DNA of 64,000 nt from Paucidesulfovibrio gracilis DSM 16080 (GCF_900167125.1 NZ_FUYC01000011.1:1-64000), one strand, 5' to 3'; numbered from the stretch's first letter, positions 37,195-49,813 are shown. The notes: generated from the sequence alone by a model not told the origin. Made by a program: numbers and translations.

Positions 37195-37223
37195 TTGACA
37201 GGACTGGTAAAGTGAGATAAAGC
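37195..37223 (+). promoter_or_regulatory. Candidate promoter of the ATP synthase operon
   Basis: A perfect -35 box TTGACA (37195-37200) followed after 15-17 bases by GATAAA/TAAAGC. It lies about 70 bases before the first atp gene. Just upstream is an 8-base inverted repeat (AAAGGCTT/AAGCCTTT, 37173-37196) overlapping the -35, which could be a regulatory dyad or the end of the preceding transcript. Confidence 0.5.
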
Positions 37224-37270
37224 GCAAGCACTTTGACCCAAATTTCACAACCTCAGTCGGGGGAGAGCGT

Positions 37271-37693
37271 ATGGTTATACCGGATAATTCAATCTACATC
37301 CAATTCATCAACTTCCTGTTGCTCGTGGTGCTGCTGAACTGGGCGCTGATCAAGCCCATCCGCGGTATCATCCAAAAACGCAAGGAACTGATGGCCGAGC
37401 AGATGGGAGGTATCGAGCAGTTCACGTCCGATGCCGACACCAAGCTCAAGGACTACGAGGCCGCCCTGGATGCCGCCCGAAAGGAAGGCGTCGAGGTTCG
37501 TACCCGGCTCAAGGAGGAAGGCACTTCCAAAGAGCAGGAACTCATGTCCGCCGCCGGCCAGCAGGCCGCCACTACGCTGCGCGAGGCCGAGGCTCAGATC
37601 GAGTCCGAGGTCAAGAGCGCCATGGATGCGTTGAAAAAGGATGTGGACGGCTACGCGCAGAAGGCCACGAACAAGATTCTTGGCCAAGCATAA
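37271..37693 (+). CDS. atpF': ATP synthase F0, subunit b'
   Basis: A 140-residue peripheral stalk subunit: one N-terminal membrane helix (IYIQFINFLLLVVLLNWALI) then a long charged coiled coil. It is the first of two b-type genes. Paired b' and b subunits form a heterodimeric stator, as in several Deltaproteobacteria and phototrophs. The ribosome site is GGGGGAGAG. It is the first gene of the atpF'-F-H-A-G-D-C operon. Confidence 0.9.
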   Translation: MVIPDNSIYIQFINFLLLVVLLNWALIKPIRGIIQKRKELMAEQMGGIEQFTSDADTKLKDYEAALDAARKEGVEVRTRLKEEGTSKEQELMSAAGQQAATTLREAEAQIESEVKSAMDALKKDVDGYAQKATNKILGQA

Positions 37694-37717
37694 CTGATCG
37701 GTAAGGAGGGGTTCGTT

Positions 37718-38332
37718 TTGAAATTGAGACGGTTCGCACTCTGGGCGCTGGTCGCCGCGATGGTGCTGGGTCTGGCAGGCATCGCCTTTGCCACGGGCCA
37801 CGGCGCTGAAGCGGCCGAGGCCGCGCACGAGGGAGGTCATGCGGAAGCTCACGGTGTCCCCTGGGGCAACTTCGCCCTTCGTGTCGTCAACCTGGTGATC
37901 TTTTTGGGAATCATCTGGTGGGCGGCCGGTGACAAGCTGAAGGCGCTCTTCGGCGGACGGCGGAAGGACATCCGTGCGGAACTCGACGACCTCGAGACCC
38001 GCAAAGCCCAGGCCGAGGAACAGCTTCGGAACGTTGAACGCGGCATTGCCAACCTGAACCAGGAAAAGCAAAAAATTCTTGATGACGCCCAGAAGCAGGG
38101 TGAGGCCATGAAGGTCGCCATCATTGAGAAGGCCGAACGCGACGCCGAGGCCATGAAAGAACAAGCCAAACGCACGGCCGAGAACGAAGCCAAGGCCGCC
38201 ATGGACACCATGCGCGCTGAAATGGCCGACCTCGTGGCGGACGCGGCTGCAAAAATGGTCAAGGAAAAGCTTTCCGAAAACGACCATGAACGGCTTGTGG
38301 ACGAATACTTAACAAAGGTGGTGCTCAATTGA
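37718..38332 (+). CDS. atpF: ATP synthase F0, subunit b, with N-terminal leader
   Basis: A 204-residue stator subunit starting at TTG after an AAGGAGGGG ribosome site. It differs from the usual b subunit by an extra N-terminus: a signal-peptide-like hydrophobic stretch (about residues 7-26) and a His/Glu/Ala-rich linker (27-46) before the normal membrane helix (about 50-69). The coiled coil follows. The leader may be cleaved or may form a second membrane segment. The stop overlaps the atpH start. Confidence 0.9.
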   Translation: MKLRRFALWALVAAMVLGLAGIAFATGHGAEAAEAAHEGGHAEAHGVPWGNFALRVVNLVIFLGIIWWAAGDKLKALFGGRRKDIRAELDDLETRKAQAEEQLRNVERGIANLNQEKQKILDDAQKQGEAMKVAIIEKAERDAEAMKEQAKRTAENEAKAAMDTMRAEMADLVADAAAKMVKEKLSENDHERLVDEYLTKVVLN

Positions 38333-38880
38333 CCGGGAACGTTGTAGCTCGCAGATACGCCAAAGCTCTCTTTGCCGTGGGCAGCAAAGCCGGTGAAAAA
38401 GAGCTGGACGCGTTCGGCAAGGAGTTGGCCGCGCTCGCCGGTGTTCTCGACGCTTCGCCCCAGGCGTTCGCGTTCTTCAAGAACCCCGCCTTCAGCGCCG
38501 AAGAAAAAAAGCAAGTGCTGAAAAAGATCGCGGAAAAGGTGTCTGTCGGTCCGATGATGCAGAACTTCTGCGAACTCCTGGCCGATAAGGACCGGGTGGA
38601 CGTGCTGCCTTTCATTGCCGCCGATTACCAGAAAATGCTCGATCAGGCCCAAGGCGTCGTTTCCGGCTCCCTGGTCACTGCCTTCGAGCTTTCGGACGTG
38701 CGCCGCAAGGAGCTGACCGAAAAACTGGAAAAGCAGACCGGAAAGAAACTCGATCTGGATTTCGCCGCCGATCAGCAAATTCTCGGTGGCGTCGTGCTCA
38801 AAGTTGGCGACAAAGTGCTGGACGCGAGCCTCCGCGCTCAGCTCGACATTTTGAAAGAACAGATCAAAAGGGGTGAGTAG
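38329..38880 (+). CDS. atpH: ATP synthase F1, delta subunit
   Basis: A 183-residue delta (OSCP-type) subunit joining the stator to the F1 head. N-terminal helical domain ([14 protein letters not shown]) and C-terminal [21 protein letters not shown] motif. It begins at TTG, overlapping the atpF stop by four bases, which shows translational coupling. Confidence 0.93.
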   Translation: MTGNVVARRYAKALFAVGSKAGEKELDAFGKELAALAGVLDASPQAFAFFKNPAFSAEEKKQVLKKIAEKVSVGPMMQNFCELLADKDRVDVLPFIAADYQKMLDQAQGVVSGSLVTAFELSDVRRKELTEKLEKQTGKKLDLDFAADQQILGGVVLKVGDKVLDASLRAQLDILKEQIKRGE

Positions 38881-38884
38881 GGCC

Positions 38885-40393
<1,509 letters not shown>

Positions 40394-40408
40394 CCCTGGG
40401 GGGTGACT

Positions 40409-42705
<2,297 letters not shown>

Positions 42706-42716
42706 AAGAGGTGGTC

Positions 42717-43139
42717 ATGGCGAATACCCTGCTTCTCGAAATCGTCACGCCCGACAGGAAAGTGCTGTCAGAGGACGTGGAATACGTGGGCGCTCCCGGT
42801 GCCCTCGGCGAGTTCGGCGTACTGCCGAACCATATTCCCTTCCTCTCCGCTCTGGGCATCGGCAACCTGCATTTTAAAAACGGCGGCAAGTCCTATTACG
42901 TCTTTGTCGCCGGCGGGTTCGCCGAAGTGAGTGGAAATAAGATGACAGTACTGGCCGAAGTCGCGGAAAAGGCGTCCGAGATCGACATCGATCGCGCTCG
43001 CAAGGCCCGTGAACGCGCTGAACAGCGTACGGCCAAAGTCAAAGAAAACGTGGACTGGGCACGCAACCAAGCGGCCCTGCGCCGGGCCATCGCCCGCATG
43101 AGCTGCCGTGAAAGCGGCTCTCAGGCAGGCACCTGCTAG
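42717..43139 (+). CDS. atpC: ATP synthase F1, epsilon subunit
   Basis: A 140-residue epsilon subunit: N-terminal beta-sandwich ([33 protein letters not shown]) and C-terminal helical hairpin that can regulate hydrolysis. The ATG at 42717 is preferred to a GTG at 42711 because GAGGTGG serves as its ribosome site. It is the last gene of the operon and is followed by a terminator. No a or c subunit genes are in the window. Confidence 0.94.
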   Translation: MANTLLLEIVTPDRKVLSEDVEYVGAPGALGEFGVLPNHIPFLSALGIGNLHFKNGGKSYYVFVAGGFAEVSGNKMTVLAEVAEKASEIDIDRARKARERAEQRTAKVKENVDWARNQAALRRAIARMSCRESGSQAGTC

Positions 43140-43163
43140 GCACAACCACGATATCACGTCAGC

Positions 43164-43200
43164 AACGGGCGGATCGGGAAACCGGTCCGCCCGTTTATTT
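43164..43200 (+). terminator. Terminator of the ATP synthase operon
   Basis: A 10-base-pair stem (AACGGGCGGA/TCCGCCCGTT) with a 12-base loop followed by TTATTT, 25 bases after atpC. Confidence 0.88.
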
Positions 43201-43295
43201 GTGCGGTAATGAATCAAATCGGTTGGGGACTTGCCATGCAGGGCCGGAAAAGCTACTCCCTTTCAGGAAGATAGACATACAAAGGAGCGCAAACC

Positions 43296-44681
43296 GTGTA
43301 CGATACCCATACAGCGGCCCTGGTTCTTGCCGCGGGAAAAGGCACCCGCATGCATTCCCCGCGCCCCAAGGTTCTCCAGGAAATCCTCGGCGAACCCATG
43401 CTCCACTACGTATATCAGGCACTGACACCTCTTTTCGGTGACCATGTGCGTACCGTTGTTGGCCACGGCCGCGACGAAGTGGCCCAGCGGTTCCCCGCCT
43501 TTGCCGACGGGTTCATTGTCCAGGCCGATCAGCTCGGTACCGGCCATGCCCTGATGGAATCCTTTGAAGAACTGGAACGCATGGGCTGCGAAAACGTATT
43601 CGTGGCCAACGGCGACACCCCGCTCATGGGCAGCGCTCCCCTGGAAGGTTTTTTGGAAGCCACCACCCGTGACATGCAGGCGGACGTGGCCTTCATGACC
43701 ATCACCCTGAAAAATCCCGGCTCCTTCGGCCGCGTGATCCGCACCAAGGAAGGCCAGGTGCGGGCCATTGTGGAAGCCAAGGATTACGACATCGCGGAGC
43801 ACGGTCCCATGACCGGCGAGGTCAATGCAGGCCTGTACCTGTTGCGACTGGCCGCGATCAAAGACCTGCTCGGCGAGCTGACCAAGGAAAATAAAAGCGG
43901 CGAATACTACATCACCGATCTGGTGGGCCTTGGCGTCAAGCGAGGACGCGTGGTCATCGGCTACAACTGCGGGAGCGATCCCAACCTCATGGGCGTCAAC
44001 TCGCCCAAGGAGCTGGTCCAGGCGGAATTTTCCCTGCGCAAACGCATTGTTTCGGACTGGCTGGACAACGGCGTGATCATCCACGCTCCGGAAAGCGCGG
44101 TCATCGGCCCGCGGGTGACCCTGGACCCCGGTGCGGAGCTGCACGGTCCTCTGGAATTGTACGGGTCCACCCATGTGGCCCAGGGCGCCACAGTGCAGTC
44201 CAATACCCGGCTGGAAGACAGCCATGTGGAAGCTGGTGCCCTGATACGCGCCTTTTCCCACTTGGAGCAGGCCCGTGTCGGCCGGGATTGCATCGTTGGC
44301 CCGTACGCCCGGCTCCGGCCCCAGGCAGAGTTGCTGCCGGGCGCCAAAGTGGGCAATTTCTGCGAGGTGAAAAAAGCCACCATCGGCTCCGGTGCCAAGG
44401 TCAACCACCTCACCTACGTGGGCGATGCGGACATCGGCTCCGGGGTGAACGTGGGGGCGGGTACCATCACCTGCAACTACGACGGAACAAACAAACACCG
44501 AACCGTGATCAAAGACAATGCCTTCATCGGCTCCAACACCGCTCTGGTGGCTCCGGTCACCGTTGGAGAAGGGTCGCTGGTGGCCGCAGGTTCGGTCATT
44601 ACGAAGAATATCCCGGACGGCAATCTGGGCGTGGCTCGAGGCAAACAGACCAATATCGCGCGTCGCCATACGCGCTCTTGA
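43296..44681 (+). CDS. glmU: Bifunctional UDP-N-acetylglucosamine pyrophosphorylase / glucosamine-1-phosphate acetyltransferase
   Basis: A 461-residue GlmU making UDP-GlcNAc for wall and lipopolysaccharide. The N-terminal uridylyltransferase has LAAGKGTRMHSPRPK. The C-terminal left-handed beta-helix acetyltransferase shows hexapeptide repeats and GAGTITCNYDGTNKHRT. The start is GTG 43296 with an AGGAG site. It heads a group with zapB-like, zapA and rny genes. Confidence 0.97.
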   Translation: MYDTHTAALVLAAGKGTRMHSPRPKVLQEILGEPMLHYVYQALTPLFGDHVRTVVGHGRDEVAQRFPAFADGFIVQADQLGTGHALMESFEELERMGCENVFVANGDTPLMGSAPLEGFLEATTRDMQADVAFMTITLKNPGSFGRVIRTKEGQVRAIVEAKDYDIAEHGPMTGEVNAGLYLLRLAAIKDLLGELTKENKSGEYYITDLVGLGVKRGRVVIGYNCGSDPNLMGVNSPKELVQAEFSLRKRIVSDWLDNGVIIHAPESAVIGPRVTLDPGAELHGPLELYGSTHVAQGATVQSNTRLEDSHVEAGALIRAFSHLEQARVGRDCIVGPYARLRPQAELLPGAKVGNFCEVKKATIGSGAKVNHLTYVGDADIGSGVNVGAGTITCNYDGTNKHRTVIKDNAFIGSNTALVAPVTVGEGSLVAAGSVITKNIPDGNLGVARGKQTNIARRHTRS

Positions 44682-44712
44682 TTTTCGACAAAGAACGGGA
44701 TAGTACGGAACC

Positions 44713-44889
44713 ATGGAAATCATTGCTCGGCTGGAATCAAAGTTTGACGAGATGCTAAACAAAATAAAGACGTTGGAGGAAGAAAACCAACGCCTTACGG
44801 CACTGGTCGAGCAGGAAACCGACAACAGGCGGCAGGTGCAATCGCGCATCGAACGCCTCCTGGAGCGGATCGAGGAACAGTCCGGATAA
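44713..44889 (+). CDS. Small coiled-coil protein, ZapB-like
   Basis: A 58-residue protein, MEIIARLESKFDEM to ERIEEQSG, predicted to be one continuous coiled coil (heptad leucine/isoleucine positions across the whole length). It is short and easily missed. It lies 12 bases before zapA. ZapB, a coiled-coil cell-division protein, is the natural family match by size, composition and neighbour, but coiled coils are compositionally similar, so the symbol is left blank. Confidence 0.75.
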   Translation: MEIIARLESKFDEMLNKIKTLEEENQRLTALVEQETDNRRQVQSRIERLLERIEEQSG

Positions 44890-44901
44890 GGGGACCGTGC
44901 C

Positions 44902-45150
44902 ATGCCGCGCTATTCCCTTTCCCTGTGTGGGCTGGAAGTCACGTTCCGGACCGACGCTGAAGCGGACCGCATCGAAGCCGCCAAGGCCCTGCTTGAAGAG
45001 CGAGTGAACAGCTTGAGCAAGAGCGGTGGCAGCATCAGCAAAGATAAGCTGCTCGCGTGCGTGGCCCTCGGCCTGGCCGACGACTTTTTGGAGTCCGAAG
45101 CCGCCCGAAGGCAGATGGAAGATCGAATCGGCGAGCTCTTGGAGAGATAA
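44902..45150 (+). CDS. zapA: Cell division protein ZapA
   Basis: An 82-residue ZapA, which bundles FtsZ filaments. The N-terminal domain YSLSLCGLEVTFRTDAEADRI and the C-terminal helix for dimerisation fit the family. It follows the ZapB-like gene and is followed by the 6S RNA gene, the same zapA-ssrS order known from many bacteria. Confidence 0.9.
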   Translation: MPRYSLSLCGLEVTFRTDAEADRIEAAKALLEERVNSLSKSGGSISKDKLLACVALGLADDFLESEAARRQMEDRIGELLER

Positions 45151-45182
45151 TCCGGACAAATAGTCCGGTTCAAAAGGCAAAT

Positions 45183-45362
45183 ACCCTGGGGAGTTGGTGA
45201 TTGTCCGATGGTTTTTGAGCCAATACACTCAAAACGGGATCCAAGCCCGAGCCAACCTGTGTGCATGCCCGGCTATGTCGGGAAGCCTGATGGTGGCCGG
45301 CGGAGCCCACCTGGTCAAACCAGGTTCAAAACTGACGGCAACACGGCCTCCCGGGGTTCCGC
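45183..45362 (+). ncRNA. ssrS: 6S RNA
   Basis: About 180 bases directly after zapA. It forms a long rod closed by GGGAG/CTCCC, with a central region carrying conserved 6S blocks: GAGCCAATAC near 45216, then GTGCATGCCCGGC...GTCGGGAAGCCT, close to the E. coli 6S sequence around GAGCATGCTCGGTC...GTCCGAGAAGCCT. Further on, CACCTGG and CCAGGTTCAA form an internal hairpin, as in E. coli. 6S RNA binds the housekeeping RNA polymerase and lowers its activity in stationary phase. Ends are approximate. The zapA-6S linkage is an independent support. Confidence 0.88.
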
Positions 45363-45574
45363 TTTGTTCTGACGATAACGGCGGGCCACCTGTAAAAAGG
45401 TGAGCGCCCGCCCGAATCGGCATTGCCGAACACTCTCCAAATCCCGCCATGCGGCTCTTTGGCCGTACCCTTCCTCACGCGCCCACCGAATGCGAGTGAC
45501 AACCGCCCGTGCGTCCCACGCACGAGGTGAAATATCAGGTGTGGACCTGTCAACATATCACCAAGGAGTGCGCC

Positions 45575-47128
45575 ATGTTGGAAGCGCTGTTTGCCCTGGT
45601 GGGACTCGTGGCCGGAAGTGGCACGGGATACCTGCTGCATAGACATATCTCCGCGAAAAAGGTGGGGGACGCCAACGAGCTTGCCCGACGCATCGTGGAA
45701 GAGTCCCGAAAAGAAGCCGATGCCCTGCGAAAAGAGTTGCGGCTTCAGGCCCAGGATGAAATTTACGCTCAGAAAAAAGAACAAGAAAAAGAATTCAAAA
45801 ACCGTGAAAACGAGCTGAAAAAGCAAGAAGCACGGCTTCAAGGAAAAGAAGAACGCCTGGAAGGCAAACTTGAAAAGGTCGCCGGCAAGGAATCGGAAGT
45901 CAACCAGATGGAAAAACGGCTCATCAAGCTGGAAAAAGAGCTTGAAGACCGCCAAATGGACCTGGACAAGCAGTGGGACGAACACGATCGCAAACTCCAG
46001 GAAATCTCCGGCCTGACCGCGGAAGAAGCCCGGGAACGGCTCATGACCGAAATCGAGTCGCGCACGCGGCACGAAGCCGGAAAAATGATCCGCGCCATTG
46101 AGATGGAAGCCAAGGAAACCTCGGACAAAAAAGCCAAGGAAATCCTTTCCCTGGCTCTACAACGCTACGCGGGCGAATATGCTGGGGAGCATACCGTCAC
46201 CGCCGTGACCCTGCCCTCCGAGGACATGAAGGGCCGGATCATCGGCCGCGAAGGACGCAACATCCGCGCCCTGGAAGCCGCCACCGGCGTGGACCTGATC
46301 ATCGACGACACCCCGGAAACCGTGGTGCTTTCCGCGTTCAGCCCGCTGCGGCGCGAAGTGGCCAAGCTCGCCCTGGAGCGGCTCATCCACGACGGGCGCA
46401 TCCACCCGGCGCGCATCGAAGACATCGTGAACAAGGTCCAGCAGGAATTGGAAGTCAAACTGCGGGAAATCGGCGAGCAGGCCACCTTTGACGTGGGCGT
46501 GCACGGCATCCACCCCGACCTGATCAAACTGCTGGGGCAACTCCAGTACCGCACCAGCTTCTCCCAGAACGTGCTGCAGCACTCCCTGGAAGTGGCCTTC
46601 CTCTGTGGCATCATGGCCGCGGAACTCGGCCTGGATGAAAAACAGGCCAAACGCGCCGGACTGCTGCACGACATCGGCAAGGCCGTGGACCACGAAATCG
46701 AAGGACCGCACGCCACCATCGGCGCGGACCTGGCCAAAAAACACGGCGAATCCAAAGCCATCGTGCATGCCATTGCCGCGCACCATGAAGACATTCCGCC
46801 GCAGTCCATCCTGGCCAACCTGGTGCAGGCCGCGGACTCGCTGTCCGGCGCACGGCCCGGAGCACGCAAGGAACTGCTTGAAAATTACGTCAAGCGCCTG
46901 GAAGAACTGGAAGGCATCGCCACCGGATTCAAGGGCGTGACCAAGGCCTACGCCATTCAAGCGGGCCGGGAAATCCGCGTCATGGTCGATTCCGACCGCG
47001 TGGAAGACGACGGCACCTACCTGCTCTGTAAAGACATTGCCGACAAAATCGAAAACAACATGACCTACCCCGGCCAGATCCGGGTGACCGTGATCCGCGA
47101 AAAACGCGCCGTGGGCTACGCCAAGTAG
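45575..47128 (+). CDS. rny: Ribonuclease Y
   Basis: A 517-residue membrane-anchored endoribonuclease that starts mRNA decay. One N-terminal membrane helix ([17 protein letters not shown]), a long coiled coil (residues 30-190), a KH RNA-binding domain ([15 protein letters not shown]) and an HD catalytic domain ([12 protein letters not shown]). The ATG at 45575 follows an AAGGAG site; the open frame from 45509 is rejected. It ends at a strong terminator. Confidence 0.96.
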   Translation: MLEALFALVGLVAGSGTGYLLHRHISAKKVGDANELARRIVEESRKEADALRKELRLQAQDEIYAQKKEQEKEFKNRENELKKQEARLQGKEERLEGKLEKVAGKESEVNQMEKRLIKLEKELEDRQMDLDKQWDEHDRKLQEISGLTAEEARERLMTEIESRTRHEAGKMIRAIEMEAKETSDKKAKEILSLALQRYAGEYAGEHTVTAVTLPSEDMKGRIIGREGRNIRALEAATGVDLIIDDTPETVVLSAFSPLRREVAKLALERLIHDGRIHPARIEDIVNKVQQELEVKLREIGEQATFDVGVHGIHPDLIKLLGQLQYRTSFSQNVLQHSLEVAFLCGIMAAELGLDEKQAKRAGLLHDIGKAVDHEIEGPHATIGADLAKKHGESKAIVHAIAAHHEDIPPQSILANLVQAADSLSGARPGARKELLENYVKRLEELEGIATGFKGVTKAYAIQAGREIRVMVDSDRVEDDGTYLLCKDIADKIENNMTYPGQIRVTVIREKRAVGYAK

Positions 47129-47152
47129 CGTCAGCCGAATTTGTACAATTCA

Positions 47153-47197
47153 TGAGGGGAATCCCTTTCTTCGGAAAGGGATTCCCCTCAAACTTTT
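47153..47197 (+). terminator. Rho-independent terminator after rny
   Basis: A perfect 17-base-pair stem closed by a TTCG tetraloop (47153-47190), followed by AACTTTTT. It is 25 bases past the rny stop, one of the strongest terminators in the window. Confidence 0.95.
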
Positions 47198-47385
47198 TCC
47201 CCCATGACCGTTCCCAGCTTAGGGCAACATGGCGACGCACTGCCGCCCTACTTTACCTCTCCACCCACCAGACGCTGATCCGCTGTTCGCCCCTGGCCGC
47301 GCGCAAACGCGAGTCCGGGAAACAGGAATCCAGGGGGTGCGGGCCTCCTCGTCGCCGAAAGCACTCCGCTTTCTCTACCCGGCGG

Positions 47386-48000
47386 CTACATTGCTTCCCC
47401 GGCTTTGATGCGCTCCACCAGATCACGCAATGGTTTTCCGTCCGGTGTTTGCGCCTGCGGGTTGATACGCAGAAGGCTCTCCCAGGCCGCAACAGCCCCG
47501 TCTCTGTCGTCCAGATCAAAAAACAACACAATGCCCTTGTTGAACAGCGCGGTTTGGTGTCCCGGCTGTTCCTGGATGGCCCGGTCAAAGCTTTGCACGG
47601 CCTTTTCCGGCTGTTGCGTCTGCCGGTACATCACGCCCAGGTCGGTCCACACGTCCGCATGGTCCGGGGCCAGGGCCAATCCCCGTTGATACGCTTCAAT
47701 GGCTTTGGCGGCCTGCCCGGTATCGTAATACGCATTCCCCAGGTCAAACCAGGCGTGAGGCTCCTGGTCATTGGCCTGGGCCTGTTTTTCAAGCTGTTGC
47801 AGATCCGGTCCCACGGCAGCGGGAGCCTGGGCCGCATGCTCCATGGCCGGGACCGGATGCGTGGTTTGACGTTCGGCGTTGAGAAAAAAGCTGATGTTGA
47901 AGCCAAGGAATAATCCGCCGAGAAAGGTAGCCACGGCCAGCAGCACGGCGGTATTGCGCCGCACCACTGGATCCACTTTCACTTTGGTGTGTTTGTTCAT
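47386..48000 (-). CDS. Membrane-anchored TPR protein
   Basis: A 204-residue protein with one N-terminal membrane helix (about residues 17-37, VLLAVATFLGGLFLGFNISF), an Ala/Pro-rich linker and three to four tetratricopeptide repeats (AWFDLGNAYYDTGQAAKAIEAYQRGLAL-type units, broken here at 20 residues or fewer per motif) exposed on one side of the membrane. It resembles Desulfovibrio TPR proteins of unknown partner. The frame is open to 48078, but the start at 48000 gives the natural anchor. It is a single gene, divergent from the capsid gene. Confidence 0.82.
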   Translation of the reverse strand: MNKHTKVKVDPVVRRNTAVLLAVATFLGGLFLGFNISFFLNAERQTTHPVPAMEHAAQAPAAVGPDLQQLEKQAQANDQEPHAWFDLGNAYYDTGQAAKAIEAYQRGLALAPDHADVWTDLGVMYRQTQQPEKAVQSFDRAIQEQPGHQTALFNKGIVLFFDLDDRDGAVAAWESLLRINPQAQTPDGKPLRDLVERIKAGEAM

Positions 48001-48375
48001 GGGTGCCCCCGTATATGAAAAATGTTCGTGTCTTTGGGATCGCCTTCGCAACGCGGGTGAGTGAGGCACAACGCGCACACGCCCGTTTGAGCAGGATACA
48101 TGAAAACCATGACCATGGACAAGGTTTGATTGGATTGTATCGAATAACTCTTTTTCTGCCCGGTTCCCCTGTCAACAGGGTATTTTTATCTTTTTCCAGT
48201 CCGATTCCCTTCTGTTTTCATCCCATGCGCCATACCGGGGCTATGCTGTGTTCACGCCCGGCCCCGGGCATGCGGTCAACGCCCGCCAAGGAACGGCGGA
48301 AACCCTCCCCGCATGCGCAACGGGACACCTTGCGGCGCATTGCATCAACCCAAACGACCCAGGAGGGTACCCATT
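48001..48375. other. Intergenic region upstream of the capsid gene
   Basis: A 375-base gap between the divergent TPR and capsid genes. A terminator-like hairpin on the plus strand lies at 48167-48195 although no plus-strand gene precedes it here. I find no clear promoter for the capsid gene. A short transcript from the plus strand that ends at this hairpin is possible. Confidence 0.5.
48167..48195 (+). terminator. Orphan terminator hairpin
   Basis: CCCTG-TCAA-CAGGG followed by TATTTTTATCTTTTT. It is well formed but lies downstream of no plus-strand gene, about 180 bases before the capsid gene. It may end an unseen small RNA or shield the capsid gene from read-through. Confidence 0.65.
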
Positions 48376-49206
48376 GTGACCATGGAAATCAGCAAGGCGT
48401 TCGTGACGCAATACTGCACGGACGTGCATCTGGCCTACCAGCAGCGCGGCTCCAAACTACGCAACACCGTGCGACTCAAGACCGGTGTCAAGGGTTCGCG
48501 CTGCGTATTCCAAAAATCCGGCAAGGGCGCGGCCGGACTCAAAACGCGCCATGGGAACGTGCCGCTGATGAACGTGAGCCGCGGCACCGTGAACTGCACG
48601 CTGGAAGACTGGTACGCGGCCGACTACGTGGACAAGCTGGATGAAGTGCGCACCAACACGGACGAACGTCTCATCGCGGCCAATGCCGGAGCCTGGGCCT
48701 TGGGCCGAAAGATCGACGAACTCGTCATCGGCAAGCTCTCCAAGGCCACCAACGTGTTGGAGGACGGCGGCACGGGCCTGACCAAGGACAAAATCCTGCG
48801 TGGCTTCGGCACGCTCAACGCCGGGGACGTGCCGGACGACGGACAGCGTTTCGCCGTGGTGGGGGCGCATCAGTGGAACGAGTTGCTGGACATCAGCGAG
48901 TTCAAAAGCGCGGACTACGCGGGCGAGCAATACGCCTGGCTCAAGGGAACCGAGTCCCGCCGCTGGCTGGGCATCACCTGGCTGTTCCACACGGGCCTGC
49001 CGCTCACGGACGGCGTGCGCAGCTGCTTTTTGTATCACAAAAATGCCGTGGGCCTGGCCGAAGCCCAGGAAGTGAAGGCCTTTGTGGACTGGGTGCCGGA
49101 AAAGGCCGCCCATCTGGTGGACCACATGCTCTGCGCAGGCAGTTGCCTGATCGACGCGGACGGCGTGGTGGAAATCCGCTGCAACGACGATGCGGTCATC
49201 CAATAA
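48376..49206 (+). CDS. Phage major capsid protein (isolated gene)
   Basis: A 276-residue protein whose pattern matches tailed-phage major capsid proteins of the Phage_capsid_2 type. It has an N-terminal helix and E-loop-like basic stretch (QQRGSKLRNTVRLKTGVKG). A central ALGRKIDELVIGKL helix follows, then VPDDGQRFAVV and QWNELLDISEFKSADYAGEQ. The C-terminal part is VDADGVVEI-like. GTG at 48376 has an AGGAGGG ribosome site nine bases away; an ATG at 48382 is the alternative. No portal, terminase, protease, tail or integrase gene lies within 15 kb on either side. The gene is intact, so it is either a fresh remnant or a kept, domesticated shell protein. Confidence 0.8.
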   Translation: MTMEISKAFVTQYCTDVHLAYQQRGSKLRNTVRLKTGVKGSRCVFQKSGKGAAGLKTRHGNVPLMNVSRGTVNCTLEDWYAADYVDKLDEVRTNTDERLIAANAGAWALGRKIDELVIGKLSKATNVLEDGGTGLTKDKILRGFGTLNAGDVPDDGQRFAVVGAHQWNELLDISEFKSADYAGEQYAWLKGTESRRWLGITWLFHTGLPLTDGVRSCFLYHKNAVGLAEAQEVKAFVDWVPEKAAHLVDHMLCAGSCLIDADGVVEIRCNDDAVIQ

Positions 49207-49260
49207 GACAACATCCCCATATAGCAACGTCCAATAACGCAACGCCAAGGAGAACCAATC

Positions 49261-49509
49261 ATGGCTTATAATTCGGACCAAATGCGGCTCATGGGCGGCG
49301 TGCCCGGCCAGCAGCTCTTTCTCTACCGCACGGACGACACGCCCTCTGATGCGCAGACCCCGGGCTATTTCGACCCGGCCGTGGATCATTATTCCCTTTC
49401 CGGAGGCGACATCGTGCTCTGCGTGAGCGATGCGGCCGGGACTCCGGCGCTGAACGCGCTGGTGGCCGACCTTTCCGGCGAAGGATGCGTCATGCGCGCC
49501 CTGGGCTAA
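49261..49509 (+). CDS. Small phage-head-associated protein (probable decoration protein)
   Basis: An 82-residue protein, MAYNSDQMRLMGGVPGQQ to GEGCVMRALG, mostly beta-strand with Gly/Pro turns (VPGQQLFLYRT, PGYFDPAVDHYSLSGGDIVLCV). Small proteins with this N-terminal pattern sit next to capsid genes of the same type in phages, where they may be head-decoration or fibre proteins; I recall this pattern but cannot check it. It has a good AAGGAG ribosome site and follows the capsid gene by 54 bases, so the two are probably one unit. Confidence 0.7.
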   Translation: MAYNSDQMRLMGGVPGQQLFLYRTDDTPSDAQTPGYFDPAVDHYSLSGGDIVLCVSDAAGTPALNALVADLSGEGCVMRALG

Positions 49510-49529
49510 GATCCGTTTATCCTGCAACC

Positions 49530-49552
49530 GGGGCGGGCAACACGCCCGCCCC
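49530..49552. other. Hairpin after the small capsid companion gene
   Basis: A 9-base-pair stem GGGGCGGGC/GCCCGCCCC with a five-base loop, 21 bases past the stop codon. There is no T-run, so it is a possible RNA stabiliser or partial terminator rather than a clear one. Confidence 0.55.
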
Positions 49553-49606
49553 GCAATCCACAGACAATGCCGAGCGCGACTCACACCAACGCACCTGGAG
49601 AACACC

Positions 49607-49813
49607 ATGCAGCAATATCCCGGGAACACCGATGGTCCTTCCCTGGACAGGCCGAAATCACCTTCCCGGACCAGGCGGGCCGCAGACTGCCGGGCGCTCC
49701 CGACACAGCGGCTTGCTTCCGGCCGGCTTATACGCCGCAACGCGGACGGCAGTTGCACGGTACTGGACCTGGGTTACGGGTTTAAGCCGCAAGAACGGCC
49801 CGTTCCGCAATAG
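49607..49813 (+). CDS. Possible third small gene of the capsid cassette
   Basis: A possible 68-residue protein, MQQYPGNTDG to QERPVPQ, with a GGAG ribosome site ten bases before ATG 49607. It is rich in Arg, Pro and Gln with a C-terminal RRNADGSCTVLDLGYGF segment. I recognise no family. Other frames across the same DNA are also open, so this is a weak call. If real it would be a third member of the capsid unit. Confidence 0.35.
   Translation: MQQYPGNTDGPSLDRPKSPSRTRRAADCRALPTQRLASGRLIRRNADGSCTVLDLGYGFKPQERPVPQ

Noticed and set aside
45614-45630. TGGCAC motif resembling a sigma-54 -24 box
   Set aside because: It lies inside rny and lacks the TTGC at the required spacing.
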